Shown here one piece after another: positions 1-8,702 of a DNA stretch of 64,000 nucleotides (the first letter of the stretch is position 1; every line of letters starts with the position of its first letter). The notes under the pieces are model-generated. The model ran no database searches. It was not told the DNA's origin and saw nothing but the letters and a program-made list of their open reading frames with translations. The stretch comes from Trichocoleus sp. FACHB-40 (GTDB lineage: Bacteria > Cyanobacteriota > Cyanobacteriia > Cyanobacteriales > FACHB-T130): assembly GCF_014695915.1 (NCBI RefSeq), contig NZ_JACJPF010000024.1, positions 96,892 to 160,891 of the forward strand, written 5' to 3'. The translations under genes and the position numbers were made by a program.

Positions 1-165
1 GAAGCCGCCGACGCTTGCATCGAAGCGGGGTATGTTGTCGCCGGGGCGGTCGATTCTTATATGGCATCCGCCAAAGTTGCTAATCAAGGGCTGTTAGGGC
101 CAGAACGTACAGTAGAAATTTTGTTAGATCGTTCTACTGAACCAGATCCACAGCCCACTACTTAA
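1..165 (+). CDS. C-terminal end of an unrecognised protein (partial)
   Basis: The reading frame is open from base 1 to a TAA at 163-165 and gives the last 54 residues of a protein whose start lies outside the window. The tail contains an Ala/Gly/Val-rich segment (AGYVVAGAVDSYMASAKVAN), then GLLGPERTVEILLDRS and a Pro/Asp-rich end. I considered a bacterial microcompartment shell protein, because of the Ala-rich helix, but the typical shell-protein ending is absent, so I assign no function. It is the only gene left of the tRNA-Ala fragment and is read in the same direction as that fragment. Confidence 0.6.
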   Translation, partial: EAADACIEAGYVVAGAVDSYMASAKVANQGLLGPERTVEILLDRSTEPDPQPTT

Positions 166-298
166 TTACTTGCTCTAATTGTCAAATCAGCAAGTTATCT
201 CTGCCCGACCAAAATATAAGGGTTTTAACGTTAGTGGTACAGCTTATTGGTACATAGAGTTTAATATTAACAGGTAGACACCTTAAGCAGCAATGCTC

Positions 299-361
299 GG
301 AGGGTTAAATGTTACCTGCTTTGCAAGCAGGATGTCAGCGGTTCGAGTCCGCTAACCTCCA
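299..361 (+). tRNA. tRNA-Ala(UGC) 3' half, D arm missing (remnant or attachment-site copy)
   Basis: Bases 315-331 form a perfect anticodon arm (CCTGC, loop TTTGCAA, GCAGG; anticodon TGC). It is followed by a five-base variable loop (332-336), a T arm (337-353, loop TTCGAGT) and the acceptor strand AACCTCC (354-360) plus A361. Upstream, GGAGGGT (299-305) could pair imperfectly with the acceptor strand, but only nine bases separate it from the anticodon stem, so there is no D arm. From memory, the 3' part looks like the tRNA-Ala of cyanobacterial rRNA spacers. A tRNA without a D arm is unlikely to work in a bacterium. A 3'-half copy of this kind is what integration of an element into tRNA-Ala would leave behind. 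Confidence 0.7.
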
Positions 362-373
362 TTTCGCACTCTC

Positions 374-1078
374 TCAAGCATGGAGTTCTGAGGTGCCGGA
401 AGCGATCGCTTCTAATTTTTCCGCATCCAATACTGTAATCTTACCACCGCGACTGTAAGTCACAACCGACTTCAAACTCTTGAACATTCGCACGCACTCC
501 TCGTAAGTGATGCCAATACTCCGCGCTATTTGATAATAGGAAAGCTTCACCTTCAAAGATGCGCCAGTGGGGGTTGGTTCGGTTCCTTGAGATGCAAAAT
601 ACTGAATAAACCGCGCTAAGCGTACAATTGCCCTTTCAGAAACCAATCCATGCACCGTGTCATGGAGTTGTTGCAATCGAGAATTGAAAACCATCAGCAT
701 TCGCAAGGAAATTTCTGGGGTTTGCCTAATTGCTTCTAAGAGGGCATCTCGTTGTACTGTAAGAATTATTGAATCACACTCAGCTGTCACCATCGCCGGA
801 GAAATTCCATCACCCAATAAGGCGGGTGCAGCGAAAATTTCCCCCGGTGGTAGGGTACGCAGAATCGTTTCTTTGCCTGTTGTTGCAGTTTTGGTGATTT
901 GCAAAGAGCCACCCAACAAGGCGTATAGTTTAGGAGGTAAGCGATCGCCTTCATGTAAGACTATCTCCCCTTTGCTATATTTCTGTACTTGGGTGTAAGG
1001 TTGTAAATGTTCTAATTCCGCAGGAGTTAGATCCACAAAAACCCGAATCTCAGAAAGTTGCTCGACTGTTGCCTGCAT
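374..1078 (-). CDS. Crp/Fnr-family transcriptional regulator
   Basis: This 234-residue protein has the two-domain layout of the Crp family. Residues about 10-125 form a cyclic-nucleotide-binding-type beta-roll (KGEIVLHEGDRLPPKLYALLGGSLQI, then LPPGEIFAAPALLG). A long dimerisation helix spans about 125-150. A C-terminal winged helix lies at about 175-225 and includes YYQIARSIGITYEECVRMFKSL as the likely recognition region. The canonical Arg/Ser phosphate-binding residues of cAMP-binding Crp are not obvious, so the ligand is unknown. The start is the ATG at 1078. It lies 18 bp downstream of the PLP enzyme gene on the same strand, so the two may share a transcript. Confidence 0.85.
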   Translation of the reverse strand: MQATVEQLSEIRVFVDLTPAELEHLQPYTQVQKYSKGEIVLHEGDRLPPKLYALLGGSLQITKTATTGKETILRTLPPGEIFAAPALLGDGISPAMVTAECDSIILTVQRDALLEAIRQTPEISLRMLMVFNSRLQQLHDTVHGLVSERAIVRLARFIQYFASQGTEPTPTGASLKVKLSYYQIARSIGITYEECVRMFKSLKSVVTYSRGGKITVLDAEKLEAIASGTSELHA

Positions 1079-1096
1079 TATCTCTTAGTGTTACAT

Positions 1097-2056
1097 TTAG
1101 CGGGCTAGGAAAATGTTACCAATTTGTGTCATATCCACATTTCCCCCAGTGATGATGACACCAATCTTTGCATCTGTAACAACTCCTGAAAGTAAAGCAG
1201 CTGCTGCTAAAGCGCCTGTGGGTTCTACGACAATCTTTAGGCGTTCCCCCAAGAAAAACATGGTGCTGCGGATGGCTTCTTCAGAAACTGTCACCATATC
1301 ATCAACATAATGCAACACCAGGGGAAAGGTAATTTTCCCTAAACAGGGGGTGCGTGCGCCATCGGCGATGGTGTCAGGATTGGTAACAGTATGCAGCGTT
1401 TTGGTGTGAAACGATCGCGTAGCATCGTCGGCGCCTTCGGGTTCTACGCCGATGACTCGACAATTGGGTGAAAAAGCTTTGGTAGCGATCGCGCAGCCGG
1501 ATAATAAACCACCGCCACCGCAACAAACTAGCACTAAGTCTAATTTTCCAACTTCCTGAATCAGTTCTAAAGCTGTTGTACCTTGTCCTGCTACCACATG
1601 AGGATGATCGTAGGGGGGAATTAGGGTGAGATGGCGATCGCTGACCATATCTTTCGCCAAAGCTTCCCGCGTCGTTTCCTGACGATTGTACAAAATTACT
1701 TCAGCACCATAACCGCGAGTTGCGGCTTGCTTCACTGCTGGTGCATCATCAGGGATGATGATGGTAGTGCGAATGCCTAGCAGTTGTCCAGCAAGCGCGA
1801 TCGCTTGGGCATGATTTCCCGATGAATACGTCAAAACGCCGCTTTGCTTTTGTGCTTTTGATAACTGCACCATTGCATTGTACGCACCCCGAAACTTAAA
1901 CGAACCTGTGCGTTGAAAATTCTCGCACTTGAAGAAGACTTGGGAGTTTGTGCGCTGATTGACAGTTTTTGAGGTCAACACAGGTGTACGGTGGGCAATA
2001 CCGCTAAGGCGCACCGCAGCAGCTTCCACGTCGGCGATGGTAACGGATAATACCAT
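1097..2056 (-). CDS. PLP-dependent threonine/serine dehydratase-like enzyme (ammonia-lyase or serine racemase type)
   Basis: This is a fold-type II pyridoxal-phosphate enzyme. The PLP lysine sits in GSFKFRGA, a substrate-loop motif is SSGNHAQAIA, and the phosphate-binding glycine run is CCGGGGLLSG. These fit the catabolic threonine dehydratase, serine racemase and 3-hydroxyaspartate ammonia-lyase group. There is no C-terminal ACT domain, which argues against the biosynthetic IlvA. The open frame extends to 2131, but its first 25 codons fall in HIP1 sites and a GGATTTTGGATTGG-type repeat. I therefore prefer the ATG at 2056, giving 319 residues, the usual family length. The exact substrate cannot be told from sequence. 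Confidence 0.85.
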   Translation of the reverse strand: MVLSVTIADVEAAAVRLSGIAHRTPVLTSKTVNQRTNSQVFFKCENFQRTGSFKFRGAYNAMVQLSKAQKQSGVLTYSSGNHAQAIALAGQLLGIRTTIIIPDDAPAVKQAATRGYGAEVILYNRQETTREALAKDMVSDRHLTLIPPYDHPHVVAGQGTTALELIQEVGKLDLVLVCCGGGGLLSGCAIATKAFSPNCRVIGVEPEGADDATRSFHTKTLHTVTNPDTIADGARTPCLGKITFPLVLHYVDDMVTVSEEAIRSTMFFLGERLKIVVEPTGALAAAALLSGVVTDAKIGVIITGGNVDMTQIGNIFLAR

Positions 2057-2378
2057 TTTGGATTTTGGATTGGTAATTGGGGGTTCTTTGTCAGCAAAGG
2101 GTGCGATCGCGATCGCATCCTTGGTTGGCATTCCTGAGTAAAAATTATAAACTTACTCTAAGTAGAGATTTTTTCTTTTATCTTTTCCCGTAAGCTTACC
2201 AAAGGTAAGCCAAAAATATCTAATTTTCTACTGCTTTTTTTTTGCGGACAAAAGCTGTAAGTTTTTTTTATTTAGCAGCAAACACAAAAATTAGTTAATA
2301 TCCACTACATTTTTTAATCTTATCTCCCCTCTCAACAAACTGAAGACACCCGAACAGGGCATTTTAATCTTTACTGTT

Positions 2379-5300
2379 ATGCAACTTCACAACCAGCCCA
2401 ATTGTTCTTTAGTTTTAGAACAAGCGATTGACCGTCACTTGTTAACTGTTGCTCGTGACAACCCTCTACCAGAAGTCATAGCTAGTCTTCAGTCTGGAGA
2501 TTCGAGCAGGTGTGCTTTAGTGATGGAGGAGTCCCGGTTAGTTGGGTTGTTTAGCGAGCATAATATTATACCCCTTAACCTAGCACAAAGGTCTTTAGAA
2601 AAGGTTAAAGTTGCTGAGGTGATGACGACACCCGTTATTACCCTAAATATATCAAATTTACCAGATATTTTTATATTATCTTCATTATTGCAACAACATC
2701 AAATTCACCATCTGCCTGTAGTAGGCGATCGGGATCAAATATTGGGAGTAATCACCCCTCAAAGTATTTGCCGAGTGCTGGAAAAAGAAATTTCAAATCT
2801 TAATTCTGCATTTGCCAATTTGAAATCTGCGAAAGGGGAAAATTTGGGCAGCGTCACCCAGAATAGATCAAAAGGTAGCGATAAAATCGGACTTATAGCC
2901 CCAGACGCAAGCTGGCAACAGGCGCAGGAAAAATTAGCAATTCCACTAGAAGCACCTGCAACTTACCTAAAAGAACCTTATGAAACTCTATCAGTTAAAG
3001 TTACCGACGAGCAGCATAGTTTTAAGACTCTCTTAGCAAGAGAGAGACAGTATAAGTCGGTTGTTGACAACGTTAAAGAAGTATTTTTCCAGACAGATAC
3101 AGCAGGTTTATGGACATTTTTAAATTCTGCATGGACAGAAATTACTGGATTCAGCATCGAAGAAAGCATCGATACAAATTTTCTAAATTATATCCATCCT
3201 GAAGATCGCCAACATAATCTAGAGCTATTTCAACTATTGATTAATCGAGAGAAAGACTATTGCAAACATGAGATTAGGTACTTGACAAAAGATGGTGATT
3301 ACAGATGGATGGAGGTTCATGTAAGTCTGACATTGGCTGACGACAATGCGATATTGGGTACTTCCGGTAGGCTGAACGATATCACGGAGCGCAAGCAAGC
3401 TGAATTTGCTTTGCAGGAAAGCGAACTACGGTTCCGCTCCTTAGTTTCCAATATTCCCGGCGTAGTTTATCGCTCTGGCTACGATTCGGACTGGACAATG
3501 GAGTTTATCAGCGATGCGATCGCAGAAATTTCTGGCTATCCACCTAGTGACTTTATTCACAACAAAATTCGCACTTTCGCTAGTATTATTCATCCCGAAG
3601 ACACAGCCAATTGTGAAAATTTAGTTTTGAAAGCCGTGAAAGAGAGACAACTGTTTCTCGCTGAATATCGGATTATTCGAGCAGATGGCAGCATCAGATG
3701 GGTCTATGATAGAGGTCAAGGATTCTTTGGTGATGATGGGAGCGTACTTTGGCTCGACGGGGCAATTTTTGATATCACTGAACGCAAGCGAGCCGAAGCA
3801 GAATTAGAAAAGTCAAATCAGCGGACTATTAAAATTTTAGAAAGTATCACAGATGCTTTTTTTGCCCTCGATAAATCGTGGTGCTTCACTTACTTAAACT
3901 CAAAAGCCGAGCAGTACTTATTAAAAACCAGAGACGAATTAATTGGCAAATGTATCTGGGACGAGTTGCCAGAGGTAGTTAATTCTAACTTGATAAAGCA
4001 ATATCACAAAGCTGTATCCGAAAATATTACAATTCATTTTGAGACATTTTATGGGTCATCAAATACCTGGTATCAGTTACAAGTTTATCCTTATGAAGAT
4101 GGCTTAAGCGTTTACTTCCATGACATTACTGAGCGTAAACAAGCAGAAGTTGCACTGCAAGAAAGTGAGGCGCGATATCGTGCAGTTGTTGAAGATCAAA
4201 CGGAAATGATCTGTCGCTTTTTGCCTGACGGAACCCTGAGTTTCGTCAACGACGCTTACTGTCGTTTCTTCAACAAACAGCCCGAAGAGTTAGTCGGGCA
4301 AACTTTTGCTCCCTTCATGTTAGAAGAGAAGCAAGAATGGATAACACAGGAAATGGCTTTTCTTACCCCAGAAAAATCAGTACTGAGTTACGAACATCAG
4401 GTAGTAATGCCAAGCAAGGAGATTTGCATTCAGCAGTGGACAAACCGGGCAATATTTAACGAATTTGGTCAGTTTGTCGAATTCCAGGCAGTCGGTCGGG
4501 ATATCACTCTACGCAAAGCCACTGAGAAAGCACTGGCAAAACGCGAACGCCACTGGGCAGCATTGGTTGCAATTGGGCGTCGGTTATTGGTTTCCAACAA
4601 CCAAGAAAGCTGCTATAAACAGGTGTTGAAAACGCTGGGGGCGGTTTCGCGTGCCAGCCGGATTTACGTGTTCGAGAACCACACAGATGAATCGGGTTGT
4701 CTGCGGATGAGTCAGCGTGCCGAGTGGTGCGCCGAGGGTGTCAACCCCGAAATTGACAATCCTTTGCTGCAAAACCTCTCTTATGACAACTATTTTCCTC
4801 GCTGGGCTAACCTATTGGCGCGGGGGAAAATCGTTTCTGGGGTAGTGGCGAAATTTCCAGAGTCAGAGCGTCAGATTTTAGAACCGCAGGGGATTCTTTC
4901 GATTTTAGTTTTGCCGATGATTGTTAATGATAAGTTGTTTGGCTTTATGGGCTTTGATAATTGCCATGAAGCTCGCCCCTGGGCTTCATCAGATGTGGAT
5001 ATTCTCCGAGCGGCAGCAACGGCAATATCTATGTACCAACAACGCACACTTGCGGAGTTGGCGCTGCGGGAGAGTGAGGAACGGTTCCGGCAGCTGGCAG
5101 AAAATATTGATGAGGTGTTCTGGATGACTAACCCTGATAAAACCCAGATTATCTATATTAGTTCTGCATTTGAGAAGATTTGGGGGCGCACCTGCGAGAG
5201 TTTGTATAACAATCCTAAATCTTGGGTGGAATCAATCCATCCAGAGGATCGCGATCGCATCTTTGCTCTCATTCGTAACAATTCCCAAGGGACTTTAAAC

Positions 5301-6896
5301 GAAGAATATCGAATTGTGCGCCCCGATGGTTCGGTTCGCTGGATCTGGGATCGCGCCTTTCCCATCCGGAACGCCGCCGGAGAAATCTGCCGCATCACCG
5401 GGCTTGCAGAAGATATCACCGAACGCAAGTCGGCACAGCAGACTCTTTTACGCATCAGCGCCGCTGTGGAAAAATCTAGCGATGCTATTGGGATATCTGG
5501 TGTAAATGCTGAACCCATCTATATTAATGAAGCTTTTCGCAACTTATTCGGCTACGCATTGGATGAATTGGACACCTCTGGAGGTCTAGCGCTACTGTTC
5601 ACCCAAAAAGCAGTTAACCAAGAGGTGTTCGCCACCGTCAGGGGCGGCAAATCTTGGAGAGGTGAAGTAGAGATGCGATCGCGTAGCGGCTGCATCATCC
5701 AAATTTCCCTCCGTACAGATGCCATCAAAGATACTTCCGGTCAAGTTGTTGGGTCAATTGCCATCTTTACTGACATCACCGAACGCCTGCAAGCCGAGCA
5801 AGCACTACGGGAGAGTGAGGAGAAGTATCGCAATCTTGTCGAACAAACCAACGATTGGGTGTGGGAAATGGATAGCAATGGTGTCTTTACCTACGTCAGC
5901 CCAAAAGCCTCTGAAATTGCCGGCTATCAAGTTGGGGAAATTCTTGGTAAGACTACTTTCAATTTTATGTCGCCGGATGAGGCAAACCGATTTCAATCAG
6001 TTCTCAACTACTTTGTTGCTGCACAGCAACCCTTCTCCAACCTAGAAAAAACTGTAATTCACAAAAACGGTCAATCAATTGTTTTAGAAAGCAGCGGTTC
6101 GCCTGTTTTTGAAAGCCAAGGTGTACTGCAAGGTTATCGCGGCATAAGTCGCGACATCACTGAGCGCCAAAAAGCCGACTCAGAAATCCGTTCATCACTG
6201 GAAAAAGAAAAAGAACTCAACGAACTAAAATCTCGCTTCGTCTCAATGGTTTCCCATGAGTTCCGTACTCCCCTAAGCACTATTTTGCTTTATACCGAAT
6301 TGTTAGAACACTATGACCATAAGTGGGATGAGGAGCAAAAACGCCAGTATTTTCTCCGCATTCAAACTGCTATCAAGAATATGACTAATCTGCTAAATGA
6401 TGTTTTAATCATCGGGAAAGCCGAAATTGGAAAACTACAATTTAGTCCAACGTTTCTAAATATAGATGGTTTCTGCCGCGACTTAGTGAGCGAAATGCAA
6501 CTTACAGTAGGTAGCCAACAGACTATTATGTTGCAAAGCTCTAGCTGCTTTCAACAAGTTTATGTAGATGAACAACTTTTGCGGCAAATTTTTACAAACT
6601 TACTTTCAAATGCTCTGAAATATTCTCCCCAAGGAGGTGTAATTAATTTTTCCTATTATTTTCAAAATGAAAAATTAGTTTTTGAAGTCCAAGATGAGGG
6701 CATCGGTATTCCCATAGAAGACCAACAACATTTATTTGAAAGCTTCCATCGGGCTACTAATGTAGGTACTATTCCCGGCACTGGATTGGGGCTGGCGATA
6801 GTTAAAGAATGTGTTCAATTACACCAAGGAGAAATTAGTGTAAACAGTAAAATAGGGCTAGGCACGAAGTTTGTAGTCAAGTTGCCATATCAATAA
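2379..6896 (+). CDS. CBS-multi-PAS-GAF sensor histidine kinase
   Basis: This 1505-residue soluble sensor kinase starts with a CBS-domain pair (about 10-140), followed by about seven PAS/PAC units (about 221-345, 350-470, 480-585, 595-708, 905-1015, 1020-1135 and 1148-1262). Most end in the PAC signature DITER. A GAF domain (about 725-890) interrupts the series. The transmitter is intact: H-box VSHEFRTPL near residue 1291, N-box NLLSNALKYSP, G1 DEGIGIP and G2 GTGLGLAIV. There is no transmembrane segment, so it should act in the cytoplasm and integrate several signals, with adenylates a possible CBS ligand. It ends 33 bp before the REC-GGDEF-EAL gene on the same strand, its probable partner. 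Confidence 0.92.
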   Translation: MQLHNQPNCSLVLEQAIDRHLLTVARDNPLPEVIASLQSGDSSRCALVMEESRLVGLFSEHNIIPLNLAQRSLEKVKVAEVMTTPVITLNISNLPDIFILSSLLQQHQIHHLPVVGDRDQILGVITPQSICRVLEKEISNLNSAFANLKSAKGENLGSVTQNRSKGSDKIGLIAPDASWQQAQEKLAIPLEAPATYLKEPYETLSVKVTDEQHSFKTLLARERQYKSVVDNVKEVFFQTDTAGLWTFLNSAWTEITGFSIEESIDTNFLNYIHPEDRQHNLELFQLLINREKDYCKHEIRYLTKDGDYRWMEVHVSLTLADDNAILGTSGRLNDITERKQAEFALQESELRFRSLVSNIPGVVYRSGYDSDWTMEFISDAIAEISGYPPSDFIHNKIRTFASIIHPEDTANCENLVLKAVKERQLFLAEYRIIRADGSIRWVYDRGQGFFGDDGSVLWLDGAIFDITERKRAEAELEKSNQRTIKILESITDAFFALDKSWCFTYLNSKAEQYLLKTRDELIGKCIWDELPEVVNSNLIKQYHKAVSENITIHFETFYGSSNTWYQLQVYPYEDGLSVYFHDITERKQAEVALQESEARYRAVVEDQTEMICRFLPDGTLSFVNDAYCRFFNKQPEELVGQTFAPFMLEEKQEWITQEMAFLTPEKSVLSYEHQVVMPSKEICIQQWTNRAIFNEFGQFVEFQAVGRDITLRKATEKALAKRERHWAALVAIGRRLLVSNNQESCYKQVLKTLGAVSRASRIYVFENHTDESGCLRMSQRAEWCAEGVNPEIDNPLLQNLSYDNYFPRWANLLARGKIVSGVVAKFPESERQILEPQGILSILVLPMIVNDKLFGFMGFDNCHEARPWASSDVDILRAAATAISMYQQRTLAELALRESEERFRQLAENIDEVFWMTNPDKTQIIYISSAFEKIWGRTCESLYNNPKSWVESIHPEDRDRIFALIRNNSQGTLNEEYRIVRPDGSVRWIWDRAFPIRNAAGEICRITGLAEDITERKSAQQTLLRISAAVEKSSDAIGISGVNAEPIYINEAFRNLFGYALDELDTSGGLALLFTQKAVNQEVFATVRGGKSWRGEVEMRSRSGCIIQISLRTDAIKDTSGQVVGSIAIFTDITERLQAEQALRESEEKYRNLVEQTNDWVWEMDSNGVFTYVSPKASEIAGYQVGEILGKTTFNFMSPDEANRFQSVLNYFVAAQQPFSNLEKTVIHKNGQSIVLESSGSPVFESQGVLQGYRGISRDITERQKADSEIRSSLEKEKELNELKSRFVSMVSHEFRTPLSTILLYTELLEHYDHKWDEEQKRQYFLRIQTAIKNMTNLLNDVLIIGKAEIGKLQFSPTFLNIDGFCRDLVSEMQLTVGSQQTIMLQSSSCFQQVYVDEQLLRQIFTNLLSNALKYSPQGGVINFSYYFQNEKLVFEVQDEGIGIPIEDQQHLFESFHRATNVGTIPGTGLGLAIVKECVQLHQGEISVNSKIGLGTKFVVKLPYQ

Positions 6897-6929
6897 GAAA
6901 TTAACAGGGGCAGGGAGGAATAAGCAAAA

Positions 6930-8669
6930 ATGAACAAAATTTTAGTTATTGAAGATGAAGAACCAGTTTTAGCTGGAATGAGCGCCCTTTTAACATCTGA
7001 GAATTTCGATGTGATAGGCGCAGAAAATGGTAAAGTCGGGGTAAAATTGGCAATAAAAAACCAACCGGACTTAATTATTTGTGATGTCACAATGCCGGAA
7101 CTGGATGGATACGGTGTATTGAGAGAACTGCGTCAAAATCCAGCCACGGCTATGATTCCTTTTATTTTTCTAACTGCCAAATCTACCAAATCCGATCTGC
7201 GTCAGGGTATGGAACTGGGGGCTGATGATTATCTTACCAAACCGTTTACCAGAGATGAATTATTGGGCGCGATCGCTGCTAGATTCAAAAAACAAACAGT
7301 AATGTTTGAACATTACTCAACTGAATTACAACATACAGAAGAAAAAGTCAATCACCTGGTATATTACAATAACTTGACCGGCCTGCCCAATCGCTTGTCA
7401 CTACAAGAACAGTTCTATCAAGCGATTGCTCATATAGACAAGTTACCAAGCCAATCTTCTATTAGTATTCTCTCTATTAGTTTAGATAGATTTAGCCGCG
7501 TCAACGACTTTCTAGGCTATACACTAGGCGACTTGCTACTTAAGTCTGTAGCCGAACGCCTGACAATGTGTGTTAGTAGCGGCGACTTTGTTGCTCACTT
7601 GCAAGCCGATATATTTGCAATTATTCTTCTAACTGATGACACAAAATCAGTTGTTGGCGTTACCCACGACATTTTAAATACAATTTCTCAAGCTTTCATG
7701 CTGGAGGGTCACGAAGTCTTTATCACCGCCAGCATTGGCATCTCGCGCTATCCGTCGGATGGTGGTGACATTGACACTTTAATTAAAAATGCTTCTCTAG
7801 CAACATTCGGGGCTAAAAAGCAAGGGGGGAATACTTATCAGTTTTACACATCAGATATGCAGGCTGATTCTGTCGATCAATTGGCCCTAGAATCTAGCTT
7901 GCGCCGTGCCTTAGAACGAGAAGAATTTCAGGTATACTATCAACCGCAAGTCGAATTAAAAACCGGAAATATTGTTGGGGTAGAAGCGTTAATACGTTGG
8001 CAACATCCAGAATTAGGGCTAATTTGTCCGGCAACATTTATACCATTGGCAGAAGAAACAGGCTTGATTATGCCCATTGGCGAATGGGTTTTAAAAACTG
8101 CTTGCGCTCAAACTAAAGCATGGCAAACCGCTGGTTTTTCTTCTTTACGAGTGGCAGTTAATTTGTCATGCAGACAATTCAATCAAGCAAACTTGGGTGA
8201 GAGTATAGTCGAAATCTTAAATAACACAGGTCTGGCTCCGCAATTTTTGGAATTAGAAATTACTGAAAGCGTACTAACCCAAAATGAATCAGCAGCTATC
8301 AAGACATTAAATAAGTTGAAGCTTTTAGGAATCGAAATATCTATTGATGATTTCGGGACTGGATATTCTTCTTTAAGTTATCTCAAAAAATTTCCTTTTT
8401 CTACTCTAAAAATAGACCGGAGTTTCATCCGGAATATTAACACTGATGCTAGATGTAAAAACATCACTATGGCAATTATTCAAATGTCACAAAAATTGAA
8501 TTTAAAAGTGATTGCTGAGGGAGTAGAAACGGCAGAAGAAGTATCTTTTCTTTGCCAACATGATTGTGATGAAGTCCAAGGATATTTGTTTTGTCGTCCT
8601 GTACCACCGGAAGAATTGGAAAACCTACTGTGGAAAGGTAAGAAACTGCCGATTCCTATTTTAATTTAA
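6930..8669 (+). CDS. Response regulator with degenerate GGDEF and intact EAL domain (c-di-GMP phosphodiesterase)
   Basis: The protein has 579 residues. An N-terminal receiver (1-120) has phospho-acceptor Asp52 in CDVTMPELDG and the conserved Lys in YLTKPF. A GGDEF domain (about 150-300) has lost its signature: the expected GGDEF position reads QADIF, so cyclase activity is unlikely. The EAL domain (about 325-570) keeps VEALIRW with Glu351, LEITES, the DDFGTGYSSL loop, KIDRSFI and AEGVET, so c-di-GMP hydrolysis is expected. It probably receives phosphate from the kinase directly upstream. It converges with the Hpt-REC-REC-GGDEF cyclase gene 26 bp away, which places opposing c-di-GMP activities side by side. 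Confidence 0.92.
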   Translation: MNKILVIEDEEPVLAGMSALLTSENFDVIGAENGKVGVKLAIKNQPDLIICDVTMPELDGYGVLRELRQNPATAMIPFIFLTAKSTKSDLRQGMELGADDYLTKPFTRDELLGAIAARFKKQTVMFEHYSTELQHTEEKVNHLVYYNNLTGLPNRLSLQEQFYQAIAHIDKLPSQSSISILSISLDRFSRVNDFLGYTLGDLLLKSVAERLTMCVSSGDFVAHLQADIFAIILLTDDTKSVVGVTHDILNTISQAFMLEGHEVFITASIGISRYPSDGGDIDTLIKNASLATFGAKKQGGNTYQFYTSDMQADSVDQLALESSLRRALEREEFQVYYQPQVELKTGNIVGVEALIRWQHPELGLICPATFIPLAEETGLIMPIGEWVLKTACAQTKAWQTAGFSSLRVAVNLSCRQFNQANLGESIVEILNNTGLAPQFLELEITESVLTQNESAAIKTLNKLKLLGIEISIDDFGTGYSSLSYLKKFPFSTLKIDRSFIRNINTDARCKNITMAIIQMSQKLNLKVIAEGVETAEEVSFLCQHDCDEVQGYLFCRPVPPEELENLLWKGKKLPIPILI

Positions 8670-8673
8670 GGAG

Positions 8674-8702
8674 ATTCCTAATAGCAATTAGCTATTAGGA
8701 AT
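8674..8702. terminator. Stem-loop between convergent c-di-GMP genes
   Basis: Bases 8674-8685 (ATTCCTAATAGC) and 8691-8702 (GCTATTAGGAAT) form a perfect 12-bp stem with a five-base loop. It lies between the stop of the EAL gene and the end of the convergent GGDEF gene and runs into the last codons of the latter. There is no T tract, so it may be a weak bidirectional terminator or an mRNA 3' stabiliser. Confidence 0.55.

Noticed and set aside
1..165. Carboxysome shell protein (BMC domain)
   Set aside because: The Ala-rich helix is suggestive, but the C-terminal shell signature is missing.
299..361. Functional D-armless tRNA-Ala
   Set aside because: Bacterial tRNAs need the D arm for the elbow, and the 5' acceptor strand pairs imperfectly.
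2057..2131. 25-residue N-terminal extension of the PLP enzyme
   Set aside because: It is encoded by HIP1 sites and a GGATTTTGGATTGG-type repeat, and the family starts at the internal ATG.
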